This document shows, piece by piece, positions 17,225-25,431 of a DNA stretch of 45,680 bases; the stretch's first letter is position 1; each line of letters begins with the position of its first letter. The DNA comes from Gammaproteobacteria bacterium (GTDB lineage Bacteria; Pseudomonadota; Gammaproteobacteria; Pseudomonadales; Porticoccaceae). The position numbers were made by a program, and so were the translations under genes. The notes beneath the pieces are model-generated. The model ran no database searches. It was not told the origin of the DNA and saw only the letters and a list, made by a program, of their open reading frames with translations. The DNA lies in the NCBI GenBank assembly GCA_016191205.1, contig JACPPB010000029.1:1-45680 (forward strand). Reading direction: 5' to 3'.

Positions 17225-17308
17225 TGGTGGAGGGGGGTGGATTCGAACCACCGAAGCTCGCGCGTCAGATTTACAGTCTGATCCCTTTGGCCACTCGGGA
17301 ACCCCTCC
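17225..17308 (-). tRNA. tRNA-Tyr(GTA)
   Basis: An 84-base class II tRNA with acceptor GGAGGGG/CCCCTCC, anticodon loop CTGTAAA with GTA, a long variable arm, T-arm GGTTCGAATCC and encoded CCA. It corresponds in position to E. coli tyrU. Confidence 0.97.
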
Positions 17309-17387
17309 GGAAAAAGCCCGGCATCTTCGTCCACTGTCCCGCTGCTGTCAACGCATGCCGCGATGATCTGCGGCAATCGCACAGCCC

Positions 17388-17463
17388 TGGAGCTGGCGAG
17401 AGGAGTCGAACCCCCGACCTGCTGATTACAAGTCAGCTGCTCTACCAACTGAGCTACGCCAGC
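17388..17463 (-). tRNA. tRNA-Thr(TGT)
   Basis: A 76-base tRNA with acceptor GCTGGCG/CGCCAGC, D-arm TAGCTCAGTTGGTAGAGC, anticodon loop CTTGTAA with TGT, T-arm GGGTTCGACTCC and encoded CCA. It is the first gene of the tRNA-tufB unit (thrU position in E. coli). Confidence 0.97.
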
Positions 17464-17490
17464 ACTGAACAGTGGAAAAATGGACGGGCG

Positions 17491-17519
17491 ATTCTATGGG
17501 AACTGCCCGGGGTAAGCAA
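17491..17519 (-). promoter_or_regulatory. sigma70 promoter of the tRNA-tufB unit
   Basis: On the minus strand TTGCTT (17514-17519), a 17-base spacer and TAGAAT (17491-17496) are followed by the GC-rich discriminator CGCCCG. The start point would fall about 20 bases before tRNA-Thr(TGT). The -10 is the same hexamer as in the rpsL promoter at 3677-3682. Confidence 0.75.
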
Positions 17520-17644
17520 CCTCCATCTGCCCGGATGCGATCTGTAACTGACCGAGGACGGGCCCACCCGCCAACAGGCCAGGATTGGCGGCATACCTGT
17601 GCTGGCCAGCAAGGAACGGGCGGGCAAGGTGCCGCAGGCGCAAA

Positions 17645-17672
17645 GAAAAACCGGGGCAGTGCCCCGGTTTTC
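17645..17672 (-). terminator. rho-independent terminator of the amidohydrolase gene
   Basis: AAACCGGGGC, ACT and GCCCCGGTTT form a perfect GC-rich stem followed on the minus strand by TTTTTC, 20 bases after the stop of the amidohydrolase gene. It separates that unit from the tRNA promoter downstream. The symmetric stem might also act weakly in the other direction. Confidence 0.85.
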
Positions 17673-17691
17673 GCCAATCCCCGATCTCCGG

Positions 17692-19431
17692 TCAGGCCGC
17701 CTTGGTCGCCTCGGCCGCCTTGCCGTGCCGGAGCAGTTTGCCCGGGACAGCGCCCGTACAGACGCCATCGACAAAGGTTACTTCGCCATTAACGAGGGTG
17801 TAGCGGTAGCCTTCGGCTTTTTCGACATAGCGCCACTCGTTGCCCGGCAGATCATGAACAATCTCGGTGGGCAGCATCCGCAGATTGTCGTAGTCGTAGA
17901 CCACGATGTCCGCGGCACGACCGACTTCAAGCGTACCCCGATCGCTGAATCCGGCCGCCACCGCAGGCAGCGCCGCCAGTCGGTAATGCGCTTCTTCGAG
18001 CGTGTAGGAGCCGCGGTCGCGCACCAGATCCTGGAGCATGTTGGTGGGATAACGGCCAAAGTTGAGGAACTTGGTGTGCGCGCCGCCATCCGACACGCCC
18101 GGCACTGTCCACTCGTTTTGCAGGATTTCGTCGAGCAGGTCTTCACGGTAGTTGAAGGGTACTACATAAAACACCGTCTGCAACTGCTCGCTGATGGCCA
18201 AGTCGAGCATGGCATCCGCTGGATGGCGAGCCATCGCCTGCCCAAGTTGCGCAATGGTCATGCCGACATACTTCTGATTTTCCTTGTTGGCGACCGAATC
18301 GACGACAATCTCGGCGATAGGGCCGGAAACAAAGGGAGCGCTGCCGAAGTCGTAATCGTGGCGTACCGCCTCGCGCAACTTCGGATCCTGCATCTTGGCA
18401 ATGCGGGTCGGAACATCGCCGATGGTGACATCGCGCCAGGCGCCGTTGCCGTCGAACAGGTTGAAGTTGTCCAGCTTGAAGCGCATGTCGTTGGGCGTGG
18501 TAATCGCCTGCATCCAGACTTTCAGCCCCTTCTCGCGCGCTTCATTGACCCATTTCAGCATGCGGCGATGCTGGTGTGGATGGCGTTCGTTGACCTGCAC
18601 GGCATTCCACAGCACTGCGGCATCGGAAGCTTCCGCCAGCTTGAGACCGAAATCGAGGTCGGCGGTGAATTCGTTCTTGGCCTGGGTCAGCTGGATGAAG
18701 CCCTGGCCGCGCCGCTTCAGGATGCGCGCGAAAGCCATGCAGAGCTCGTCGGACATGGTATCCGTCGGCATGGGCGTGCCGTCGTAGTCGCGCTGAACGG
18801 ACGTAAAGCCATCGCCCAGGCGCTGCATGGAGAAGCCGACGCCGCCGGCGTCGAGGGATTCCTCCATCATCCGCAGCATTTCCTTCAGTTCGCGCTCGTC
18901 AGGGTCGCGCGACTTGGCCGCCTCCACGCCCATGACATAAATCATCAGGGGGTTGAGGGGCACGAAGCTCATGACATTGATCCCTTTCGGGCGTCGGTCG
19001 ATGGAATCGAGCCACTGGGGGAAGGTCTCCCAGTCCCAATCCATGCCAGCTTTCATGGTGGCGAGGGGAATGGCTTCCACCCGCTCCATCGACAGCATCA
19101 TGCGTTCCCGCTGTTCGGGATGCGTCGGCGCGAAACCGAAACCGCAGTTGCCGATGGCCACCGAGGTCACGCCGTGCCAGCTTGAACAGCTCAGGTAGGG
19201 GTCCCACAGCAATTGCCCGTCGTAGTGGGTATGCAGGTCCACGAACCCGGGGGCAACTACCAGGCCTTTGGCATCGATAACCTTTTTGGCAGTGCGGGCA
19301 CTCAGCCCACCGGCTGGAGTGATCTCGGCGATCAACCCGTTTTTGATGGCAATGTCGCCGACAAAACGGGCGCGATGCCGCGTACCGTCGACGATGGTGC
19401 CGCCCTTGATGATAGTATCGAAGTCGGTCAT
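17692..19431 (-). CDS. amidohydrolase, N-acyl-D-amino-acid deacylase-like
   Basis: This is a metal-dependent hydrolase of the amidohydrolase superfamily, closest by eye to the D-aminoacylase group (hydrolysis of N-acyl-D-amino acids or related cyclic amides). Strand-rich N- and C-terminal parts surround the barrel. The metal-binding HTHYDGQ lies at residues 67-73, and VSDGGAHTKF near residue 460 would hold the catalytic aspartate. The C-terminal GTLEVGRAADIVVYD is typical. I chose ATG 19431 (MTDFDTIIKGGTIVDG) after GGGGGAT, giving 579 residues; the frame is open further upstream, but that part covers a promoter-like region. The terminator at 17645 follows. The substrate is unknown. Confidence 0.88.
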   Translation of the reverse strand: MTDFDTIIKGGTIVDGTRHRARFVGDIAIKNGLIAEITPAGGLSARTAKKVIDAKGLVVAPGFVDLHTHYDGQLLWDPYLSCSSWHGVTSVAIGNCGFGFAPTHPEQRERMMLSMERVEAIPLATMKAGMDWDWETFPQWLDSIDRRPKGINVMSFVPLNPLMIYVMGVEAAKSRDPDERELKEMLRMMEESLDAGGVGFSMQRLGDGFTSVQRDYDGTPMPTDTMSDELCMAFARILKRRGQGFIQLTQAKNEFTADLDFGLKLAEASDAAVLWNAVQVNERHPHQHRRMLKWVNEAREKGLKVWMQAITTPNDMRFKLDNFNLFDGNGAWRDVTIGDVPTRIAKMQDPKLREAVRHDYDFGSAPFVSGPIAEIVVDSVANKENQKYVGMTIAQLGQAMARHPADAMLDLAISEQLQTVFYVVPFNYREDLLDEILQNEWTVPGVSDGGAHTKFLNFGRYPTNMLQDLVRDRGSYTLEEAHYRLAALPAVAAGFSDRGTLEVGRAADIVVYDYDNLRMLPTEIVHDLPGNEWRYVEKAEGYRYTLVNGEVTFVDGVCTGAVPGKLLRHGKAAEATKAA

Positions 19432-19458
19432 ATTATCCCCCGAAGTTATGATTACAGA

Positions 19459-19497
19459 GTAACCATCATTACCAGAAATTATGTTACCCGTATTATA
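19459..19497 (-). promoter_or_regulatory. candidate promoter -10 and operator before the amidohydrolase
   Basis: The 209-base gap is much more AT-rich than its surroundings. On the minus strand a perfect TATAAT (19492-19497) has no good -35 partner. Just downstream, GTAACAT (19481-19487) and ATGGTTAC (19459-19466) form an imperfect inverted repeat around the expected transcript start, a layout typical of a repressor operator. This is an inference from sequence shape only. Confidence 0.35.
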
Positions 19498-19640
19498 AGA
19501 CCAACTCCGCGGGAAAAATCCACACTTAATTCGATTGAAACGGATACCCATACCGTTGATGCGGTTCCGCGTCTCCGCCTTCCGGTCGCTCGCGAACCAC
19601 CGCGCGGAGCGGTCCGCGATCGATTCCGCGTCGCGAACCC

Positions 19641-20747
19641 TCAGGCGCTTGCCCGGGCCGCCTGCCCCGGAGCGGCGCAGGACCATTGGTGCAGCTCGGG
19701 CAACACTTCGCGACTGAACAACCGCATGCTGCGTTCGGCGTAATCGAACGGCATGCCGCCGTAGCTGAAGGACACATTGAGGTGCAGCGGGCCGGCCATT
19801 TCCCGAATCCGCTCCAGGCGGCGCAGGATCTGCTCGGGTGTGCCATGCACCTGATTGTTGGTGAACAGACTGGTGACGGACTCGCGGCCACGGTCGCGCA
19901 TGATCGCGGCGCTGCGGGCATAGTAGTCGTACACCTTCTTGTCGCCGAAGTGGGTGCCGTCCATCTCATAGTGGTCGAGCGCCGAGATCCAGTAGTCGTG
20001 CATGTACTTCTCGGCCATCCGGTCGGCGCGGGCGGCATCGTCGTCGCAGACACAGAAAATGTTGGCGACGATCGGCGGCGGCTCCTTCCCCTGCACCTGG
20101 CGATAGCGCGCCCGGTAGCGCTCGACATCCTTGGCGCGGGTTTCCCAGGGCGAGATCGCGAACACCATCATGGTGGCGCCCAGGTCAGCGACCACGTCGG
20201 CCGAATCCGGCGACTGGCAGGCCATGTAGAGCCGGTCCTTGAACGACTTGAACGGGCGCGGGCGGAGCTCGCGGCGCTCCTGTTTGAAAAATTTACCGTC
20301 GTACTCGATGAAACCGGTCTCCAGTCCCCGCATGATGATCTGCGCGGATTCGTCGAAGCGGTCGCGGGATTCCTCCATGGGAATGCCGAAACCGTCGTAC
20401 TCCACCCGCCCGATGCCGCGCCCGAAACCCATCAAGGCGCGACCGTCGGACAGGTTGTCGAGCATGGCCACCTCGACCGCGATGCGGCCGGGATCCTTGT
20501 GCCAAGGCAGGATCAGCACGGCGGTGCCCAGCCTGATGCGCTGGGTGCGGCCCGCCATGTAGGCGAGGAATTCGGTCACGCTCGGGCACATGGTGTAATC
20601 GGTGAAGTGATGTTCGGCGGCCCAGATCGAATCGAACCCCAGGGGTTCGACCAGATCGCAGATACGCAGATTGCCCTTGTAGACATCAAGATCGGTCAGA
20701 TTCTGGCCGAGACCAGCCTGGAAAACGCTCAGCATGCCGACGTCCAT
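19641..20747 (-). CDS. LLM-class flavin-dependent oxidoreductase (luciferase-like)
   Basis: This is a bacterial luciferase-like monooxygenase of 368 residues, expected to use reduced FMN or F420 with oxygen on an unknown organic substrate. The N-terminal strand MDVGMLSVFQAGLGQN, the GFDSIWAAEHHFTDYTMCPS segment and RIRLGTAVLILPWHKDPGRI are family hallmarks, as is the GRALMGFGRGIGRVEYDGFG loop. The ATG at 20747 follows GGGGG at a suitable distance and fits the family; the open frame continues upstream without family similarity. It is on the same strand as the amidohydrolase, 209 bases upstream of it, so a shared degradative pathway is possible but unproven. Confidence 0.88.
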   Translation of the reverse strand: MDVGMLSVFQAGLGQNLTDLDVYKGNLRICDLVEPLGFDSIWAAEHHFTDYTMCPSVTEFLAYMAGRTQRIRLGTAVLILPWHKDPGRIAVEVAMLDNLSDGRALMGFGRGIGRVEYDGFGIPMEESRDRFDESAQIIMRGLETGFIEYDGKFFKQERRELRPRPFKSFKDRLYMACQSPDSADVVADLGATMMVFAISPWETRAKDVERYRARYRQVQGKEPPPIVANIFCVCDDDAARADRMAEKYMHDYWISALDHYEMDGTHFGDKKVYDYYARSAAIMRDRGRESVTSLFTNNQVHGTPEQILRRLERIREMAGPLHLNVSFSYGGMPFDYAERSMRLFSREVLPELHQWSCAAPGQAARASA

Positions 20748-20853
20748 TGCGAATACCCCCTTTGACTTGGATGATTTGGAAAGCGATGGTGTGAAGTCGT
20801 TGCCCGACTCTAACCACACCGAGCCAACAGCTCAAGCGATCGAGGTCACCGTC

Positions 20854-21378
20854 ATGCCAGCGCTTCGCAACGACCCGGAACTTCCCTTGCCCCTGACGCG
20901 GCTCGCCGAGACCTGTGCCGACTTGCTGAAAGCCCGAGGGGAAACCGTTGCCGTCTGCGAATCCTCGGCGGGCGGCCTGATCGCCGCCGCCCTGGTGGCG
21001 ATCCCGGGCTCGTCCGCCTACTTTGTCGGTGGCGCCGTGGTCTACACCCTCGCCGCCCGTTCGCTATTGCTGGGGTTTACCGAGCAGGACATGGCCGGTC
21101 TGCGCCCCGCCAGCGAAGCCTACGCCCTGGCGTGCGCGCGCCAGCTGCGCAAACGGTTCCATTGCACCTGGGCGCTCGCCGAAACCGGCGCCACCGGCCC
21201 GACTGCCAATCCCTATGGCGATCCGCCGGGCCACGCCTGCCTCGCGGTCGCCGGCGACAGCGAGCGAACCCTGACCCTGGCGACGGGCGACAACCAGCGC
21301 GAAGCCAATATGTGGGCCTTTGCGCGCGCCGCCATCGCTCTGCTGCAGGCGTGCGTGGCGTCCAGACCGGTCAGTTGA
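20854..21378 (+). CDS. CinA C-terminal-domain protein (PncC-like)
   Basis: This stand-alone CinA C-terminal domain has 174 residues, the family known for nicotinamide-mononucleotide deamidases (PncC). The fold signature is visible as VAVCESSAGGLIAAALVAIP, GSSAYFVGGAVVYT and ALAETGATGPTANPYGDPPG. Two family positions differ from the classical form: ESCTGG is ESSAGG, and the lysine usual after YSxxAK is an arginine (YTLAAR). The classical activity is therefore doubtful and this may be a divergent subfamily. The start at ATG 20854 has GAGGT upstream. It diverges from the luciferase-like gene and converges on the next gene with an 8-base overlap. Confidence 0.8.
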   Translation: MPALRNDPELPLPLTRLAETCADLLKARGETVAVCESSAGGLIAAALVAIPGSSAYFVGGAVVYTLAARSLLLGFTEQDMAGLRPASEAYALACARQLRKRFHCTWALAETGATGPTANPYGDPPGHACLAVAGDSERTLTLATGDNQREANMWAFARAAIALLQACVASRPVS

Positions 21379-21760
21379 GCACGCGGTAACCCCGCCCCGC
21401 CAGGCAGTTTTTCATCACCCGGTCCCGCTCGCGCAAGCCGGAGCCCGCGCCCTCGGCGCCGCCGACCACGCCGCCGACAGCCGCCGCGCGCTCGGCGGTT
21501 CGACTGTTGCCCGCGATGGCACCGACCGCACCGCCGATCACCGCACCCGCTACCACACCGCCGGCGGCGCGCCGTCCCACCCGGACGTCATCGGCGTATT
21601 GCTGGCACTCGTCCAGATCCCGGTAATAGGCATTCAAATCGACCCCCTTGGTATCGACGATCACGCGGTCCGCGGACCGGTGCCGATGGCCCGCACAACC
21701 CGCGAGCCCCGCGGCAAACACCACTGCCATTACCGCGCCGTACCGCATCATCGATTTCAT
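21371..21760 (-). CDS. glycine-zipper outer-membrane lipoprotein
   Basis: A small envelope protein of 129 residues. The first 21 residues form a lipoprotein signal (hydrophobic MAVVFAAG then the lipobox LAGC), predicting a lipid-anchored Cys. The C-terminal half has glycine-zipper repeats (GGVVAGAVIGGAVGAIAGN and AVGGVVGGAEGAGSG), which pack helices in membranes. Glycine-zipper proteins of this size are common and mostly uncharacterised. It ends tail-to-tail with the cinA-like gene, overlapping by 8 bases. Confidence 0.8.
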   Translation of the reverse strand: MKSMMRYGAVMAVVFAAGLAGCAGHRHRSADRVIVDTKGVDLNAYYRDLDECQQYADDVRVGRRAAGGVVAGAVIGGAVGAIAGNSRTAERAAAVGGVVGGAEGAGSGLRERDRVMKNCLAGRGYRVLN

Positions 21761-21903
21761 CGCTTGCTACACTCCGCTGTGCCGTGTCACGACCGGTTGC
21801 CATGCCACAGATAGCCGATCAACGCCCGCGCTGCGGGTTCGGTTGACCGGCCACTGCCGCGACCGGGAGCAAGCATCCGGTATATCAATGGAGTAGCAAT
21901 GCC

Positions 21904-23004
21904 GTGAAGATTGGTGTGCCGCGCGAAATCAAGCCCGACGAGAACCGCGTCGCCCTCACGCCCGCGGGCGCCGCCGCGCTGGTTGCCGACGACCATGAAG
22001 TGCTGATCGAACGCAGCGCAGGTGCCGGATCGGGCTTTGCGGACGCGGATTACGAACAGGCCGGAGCACGGATCGTCGCGGCCGAAACCGCCTGGAGTGC
22101 GGAACTCGTACTCAAGGTGAAGGAGCCTGTGGCGGCGGAATACTCCGCGCTGACAGGCCAGCTCCTCTTCACCTATCTGCATCTCGCCGGCGTCGACCCG
22201 GCCCTGACCGAAACCCTGCTCGCAAACCGTACCACGGCGATCGCCTACGAAACCGTCGAGGATGCCGTCGGCCGACTGCCGCTGCTCGCCCCCATGAGCG
22301 CGGTGGCGGGCGCGATGGCGGTCGCCATGGGCAACTTCCACCTCGCCCGCTTCAACGGCGGGCGCGGCATGCTGCTGGGACGGATTTTCGAGCGGAGCTT
22401 CGGCGATGTGCTGGTGGTCGGCGACGGCGTCGCAGGCAGCCATGCGGCGCGCGCGGCGGCAGGTCTGGGCGCCGACGTCTGCGTGGCGGGACTGGAATCC
22501 CAGCGGCTGCCCGAATTGCGCCGCTTCATCGGCGCGGATTTCCGCTTCATCCGCTCGGCGCCGGAAACCCTGGCCGCCGAGATTCGCAACGCCGACCTCG
22601 TGATCGGCGCGGTATTGCTGCACGGCGCCCGCGCGCCCCATGTGATCAGCGAAGCCATGGTGAAAACCATGCGGCGCGGCGCTGTCATCGTCGATATCAG
22701 CATCGACCAGGGCGGTTGCGTGGCAACCTCACGGCCCACCACGCACCACGCTCCGGTGTTCGAAAAACACGGGGTGATTCACTATTGCGTGACCAACATG
22801 CCGGGTGCCTACCCGCGCCTCTCGACGCTGGCGCTCACCGAGGCCACCCTGCCCTATGTGCGGCGCCTGGCGGCGCGGGGGCTGGACGCCCTGCGGGAAG
22901 ACCCCGGCTTTGCCCGGGGCGTGAACACGCTGGACGGTCGCATCGCCTGCCGGCCGGTGGCGGAGGCGCTCGGCCGCCTGGACCGCTACGCGCCCCTGGC
23001 CTGA
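21904..23004 (+). CDS. ald: alanine dehydrogenase
   Basis: This enzyme interconverts L-alanine and pyruvate plus ammonia using NAD. It has 366 residues beginning MKIGVPREIKPDENRVALTP. Residues known in the family are in place: Arg15, Lys73 in KVKEP, His93 in YLHLAG, the aspartate of VDISIDQGG and the asparagine of TNMPG. The nucleotide loop is VVGDGVAGSHAA (about residues 171-182), with an Asp where many homologues have Ala or Gly between the first two glycines. The start is GTG 21904; I see no strong ribosome site. It ends tail-to-tail with trpA, overlapping by 19 bases. Confidence 0.9.
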   Translation: MKIGVPREIKPDENRVALTPAGAAALVADDHEVLIERSAGAGSGFADADYEQAGARIVAAETAWSAELVLKVKEPVAAEYSALTGQLLFTYLHLAGVDPALTETLLANRTTAIAYETVEDAVGRLPLLAPMSAVAGAMAVAMGNFHLARFNGGRGMLLGRIFERSFGDVLVVGDGVAGSHAARAAAGLGADVCVAGLESQRLPELRRFIGADFRFIRSAPETLAAEIRNADLVIGAVLLHGARAPHVISEAMVKTMRRGAVIVDISIDQGGCVATSRPTTHHAPVFEKHGVIHYCVTNMPGAYPRLSTLALTEATLPYVRRLAARGLDALREDPGFARGVNTLDGRIACRPVAEALGRLDRYAPLA

Positions 23005-23774
23005 GTCCGACCCAGCAGCTCCGCGAAGAACTCCTGCATCGCCGGCGCGCCGCCGTGCTCCCAGGCGGACAGCGCCGCGGTGCCGATGATGGCGATGTCG
23101 GCGCGACCGCGCAGAAAGTCGATATCGTCCCTGCTGCTCACCCCGAAACCGATGCCCAGGGGCAGGTCGGTGGCACGCCGGCAGCGCTCGATGAAGCCGA
23201 CCAGGCCCTCGTCCATGGCGGTCTTGGTGCCGGTGACGCCCTTGCGCGCGACGGCGTACACGAAACCGCGCGCCGCCTGTCCCAGGCGGGCGAGGCGCGC
23301 GTCCGTATTGGTTGGCGTCATCAGAATGACGGGATCGAGATCCGCCGCGGCGGCAAGGCGATGCAGCTCGCCGGCTTCCTCCACTGGCAGATCGGGCACG
23401 ATGAAGCCGGTGCCTCCGGCCGCCGCGAGCTGTTCGATGAATGCGGCCTCGCCCATTTTGAAGACGGTGTTGTAGTAACCCATCATCAGCAGCTTGAACG
23501 GAAACCGGGCGGCGGCGCGCGCCATGAAGGCGAAGCAGTCGCGGGTATGAACGCCGCGCTCGATGGCACGCTGATTGGCGCGCGCGAACAGCGGCCCGTC
23601 CGCGGACGGTTCGGAAAACGGAAATTGCAGCTCCACCAGATCGACGTCGAACTCCGCCATCACTTCCAGGGCGCGCCAGTTGTCCTCGAAGGAGGGATAA
23701 CCGCACACCACATGGGTCATCAGCAGCAGGTCCTTGTGGGCCCGCCGCGCGCGCAGATACGGCTCAAGCGCCAT
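22986..23774 (-). CDS. trpA: tryptophan synthase alpha chain
   Basis: The alpha subunit cleaves indole-3-glycerol phosphate and passes indole to the beta subunit. It has 262 residues. The catalytic pair is present as Glu48 in LVELQFPF and Asp59 in EPSADGP. The loop reads ELQFPFSEPSADGP rather than the common ELGIPFSDPLADGP, which points to a divergent TrpA lineage. GIGFGVSSRDDI and AIIGTAAL near the C-terminus are the phosphate-binding loops. ATG 23774 overlaps the end of trpB by 11 bases, so the two are translationally coupled. Confidence 0.95.
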   Translation of the reverse strand: MALEPYLRARRAHKDLLLMTHVVCGYPSFEDNWRALEVMAEFDVDLVELQFPFSEPSADGPLFARANQRAIERGVHTRDCFAFMARAAARFPFKLLMMGYYNTVFKMGEAAFIEQLAAAGGTGFIVPDLPVEEAGELHRLAAAADLDPVILMTPTNTDARLARLGQAARGFVYAVARKGVTGTKTAMDEGLVGFIERCRRATDLPLGIGFGVSSRDDIDFLRGRADIAIIGTAALSAWEHGGAPAMQEFFAELLGRTQARGA

Positions 23775-25014
23775 AGTCGACCGCCTTGGCGCGGATGAAC
23801 GCCTTCCACGCCTGATCGTCGATGGCATCCGCCACCGTGAAAATATCCTTGTCGCCACGCCCGGACTGATTGATCAGAATGACCTCGTCGCGTCCCATGG
23901 CGGGCGCCTCGGCGATGGCCCGCACAAAGGCATGGGTGCTTTCGAGCGCCGGAATGAGGCCCTCGGTGCGCATCACCAGGCGCAGCGCGTCGCGCACCTC
24001 GGCGTCGGTGGCCGCCTCGAAGCGCACGCGGCCCTGATCCCACAGGTGTACCAGGATCGGGTTCACGCCGATGTAGTCGAGCCCGGCGGCAATCGAATGG
24101 GTCTCCAGCATGTTGCCGTCGTCGTTCTGCAGGAAGTAGGTCTTGTAGCCCTGGGCGACGCCCAGGCTGGCATCCTGGTAGGCGAGGCGCGAAGCATGGC
24201 CGCCGGAACCGGGACCGAAACCGCCCGCTTCGCAGCCGACCAGTTCGACGCCGGCGTCATCGAGAAAGCCCTGGAAAATGCCCATGGCGTTGGAGCCACC
24301 GCCGACGCAGGCGTACACCCGGTCCGGCAGCTTGCCGGCCTCGGCCAGGATCTGCCCGCGCGCCTCGATCCCGATGATCGACTGGAAGTAGCTCACCATC
24401 TCGGGAAACGGATGCGGCCCGCAGGCGGTGCCCAGCACATAGTGGGTGTCGCCCATGTTGGTCACCCAGTCGCGCAGGCATTCGTTGATCGCGTCCTTGA
24501 GGGTGCGCTGGCCGTCCTGCACCGCCATCACCTCGGCGCCCAGGTTTTCCATCCAGAACACATTGGGCCGCTGGCGCGCCACATCCACCGCGCCCATGTA
24601 GATCTTGCACTTGAGGCCGAAGCGCGCCGCCATGGTGGCGGTGGCGAAGCCGTGCTGGCCGGCGCCGGTCTCGGCGATTACCCGGGTCTTGCCCAGGCGT
24701 TTGCACACCAGCCCCTGGCCCATCACGTTGTTGATCTTGTGGGAGCCGGTGTGACCGAGATCCTCGCGCTTGACGTAAATGCGCGCGCCGCCGAGCTGAT
24801 TCGACAGGTTTTCGAGGAAGGTCACCGGCGTGGGGCGCCCGGAATAGGTCCGCATCACTTCCACGAACTCGTCCCAGAACGCCGGGTCGGCCTTGCAGGC
24901 GCGGAAACAGTCGCGCAGTTCGGTAATGGTGGAGGTGAGGATTTCCGGCAGGAAACAGCCGCCATAGGCACCGTAATAGCCTTCCCGGCCAGCGGCGAAA
25001 TCGAACAGGGACAT
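23764..25014 (-). CDS. trpB: tryptophan synthase beta chain
   Basis: The PLP-dependent beta subunit condenses indole and serine to tryptophan. It has 416 residues. The PLP lysine is Lys93 in GHTGSHKINN, and the phosphate-binding GGGSNAMGIF is intact. I chose ATG 25014 because MSLFDFAAGREGYYGAYGG matches the family N-terminus; neither it nor the in-frame ATG at 25047 has a clear ribosome site, so the start is uncertain. No trpF lies upstream; the neighbours are a divergent DUF1330 gene and trpA. I saw no leader peptide or attenuator. Confidence 0.95.
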   Translation of the reverse strand: MSLFDFAAGREGYYGAYGGCFLPEILTSTITELRDCFRACKADPAFWDEFVEVMRTYSGRPTPVTFLENLSNQLGGARIYVKREDLGHTGSHKINNVMGQGLVCKRLGKTRVIAETGAGQHGFATATMAARFGLKCKIYMGAVDVARQRPNVFWMENLGAEVMAVQDGQRTLKDAINECLRDWVTNMGDTHYVLGTACGPHPFPEMVSYFQSIIGIEARGQILAEAGKLPDRVYACVGGGSNAMGIFQGFLDDAGVELVGCEAGGFGPGSGGHASRLAYQDASLGVAQGYKTYFLQNDDGNMLETHSIAAGLDYIGVNPILVHLWDQGRVRFEAATDAEVRDALRLVMRTEGLIPALESTHAFVRAIAEAPAMGRDEVILINQSGRGDKDIFTVADAIDDQAWKAFIRAKAVDYGA

Positions 25015-25124
25015 GGAGGGAATGGCCGTCACGCAGGGGGCGCTCATGGTAGCCAAGGGGCCTACAATCAACAAGCAAGCCCGACCGCAAACCCTGACCG
25101 CAACACGCAGAACGAGGAGCCCGC

Positions 25125-25412
25125 ATGCCTGCCTACGTCATCGTCGATATCGAAGTCACCGATCCCGAGCAATACGAGCGCTACAAAACCCTGGCGCCCG
25201 CCACCGTCGCCGCTTACGGCGGACGCTATGTGGCGCGCGGCGGCGCGACCCTCAGCCTCGAAGGCGGCTGGCAGTCCGAACGTCTGGTGATTCTCGAATT
25301 CGATTCCCTGGAGCGCGCCCGGGCCTGGCACGACTCCCCCGCCTACCGCGCCGCGCGCACCCTGCGCCAGAGCGCCACGCGCTCGCGGATGATCGCGGTG
25401 GAGTGCGTTTGA
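25125..25412 (+). CDS. DUF1330 family protein
   Basis: A 95-residue protein of the DUF1330 family (dimeric alpha-beta barrel fold), with no established function. The pattern AYVIVDIEVTDPEQYERYK, then GGRYVARGG and ERLVILEFDSLERARAW, is characteristic. The start ATG 25125 follows AGGAG. It is divergent from trpB and ends 19 bases before the convergent rlmJ stop. Confidence 0.88.
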   Translation: MPAYVIVDIEVTDPEQYERYKTLAPATVAAYGGRYVARGGATLSLEGGWQSERLVILEFDSLERARAWHDSPAYRAARTLRQSATRSRMIAVECV

Positions 25413-25431
25413 GGCGATTCCGACAGGTCCG

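Noticed and set aside
19432-19686. Upstream extension of the amidohydrolase frame
   Set aside because: It overlaps the end of the luciferase-like gene and a promoter-like region and does not resemble the family; the ATG at 19431 has a good ribosome site.
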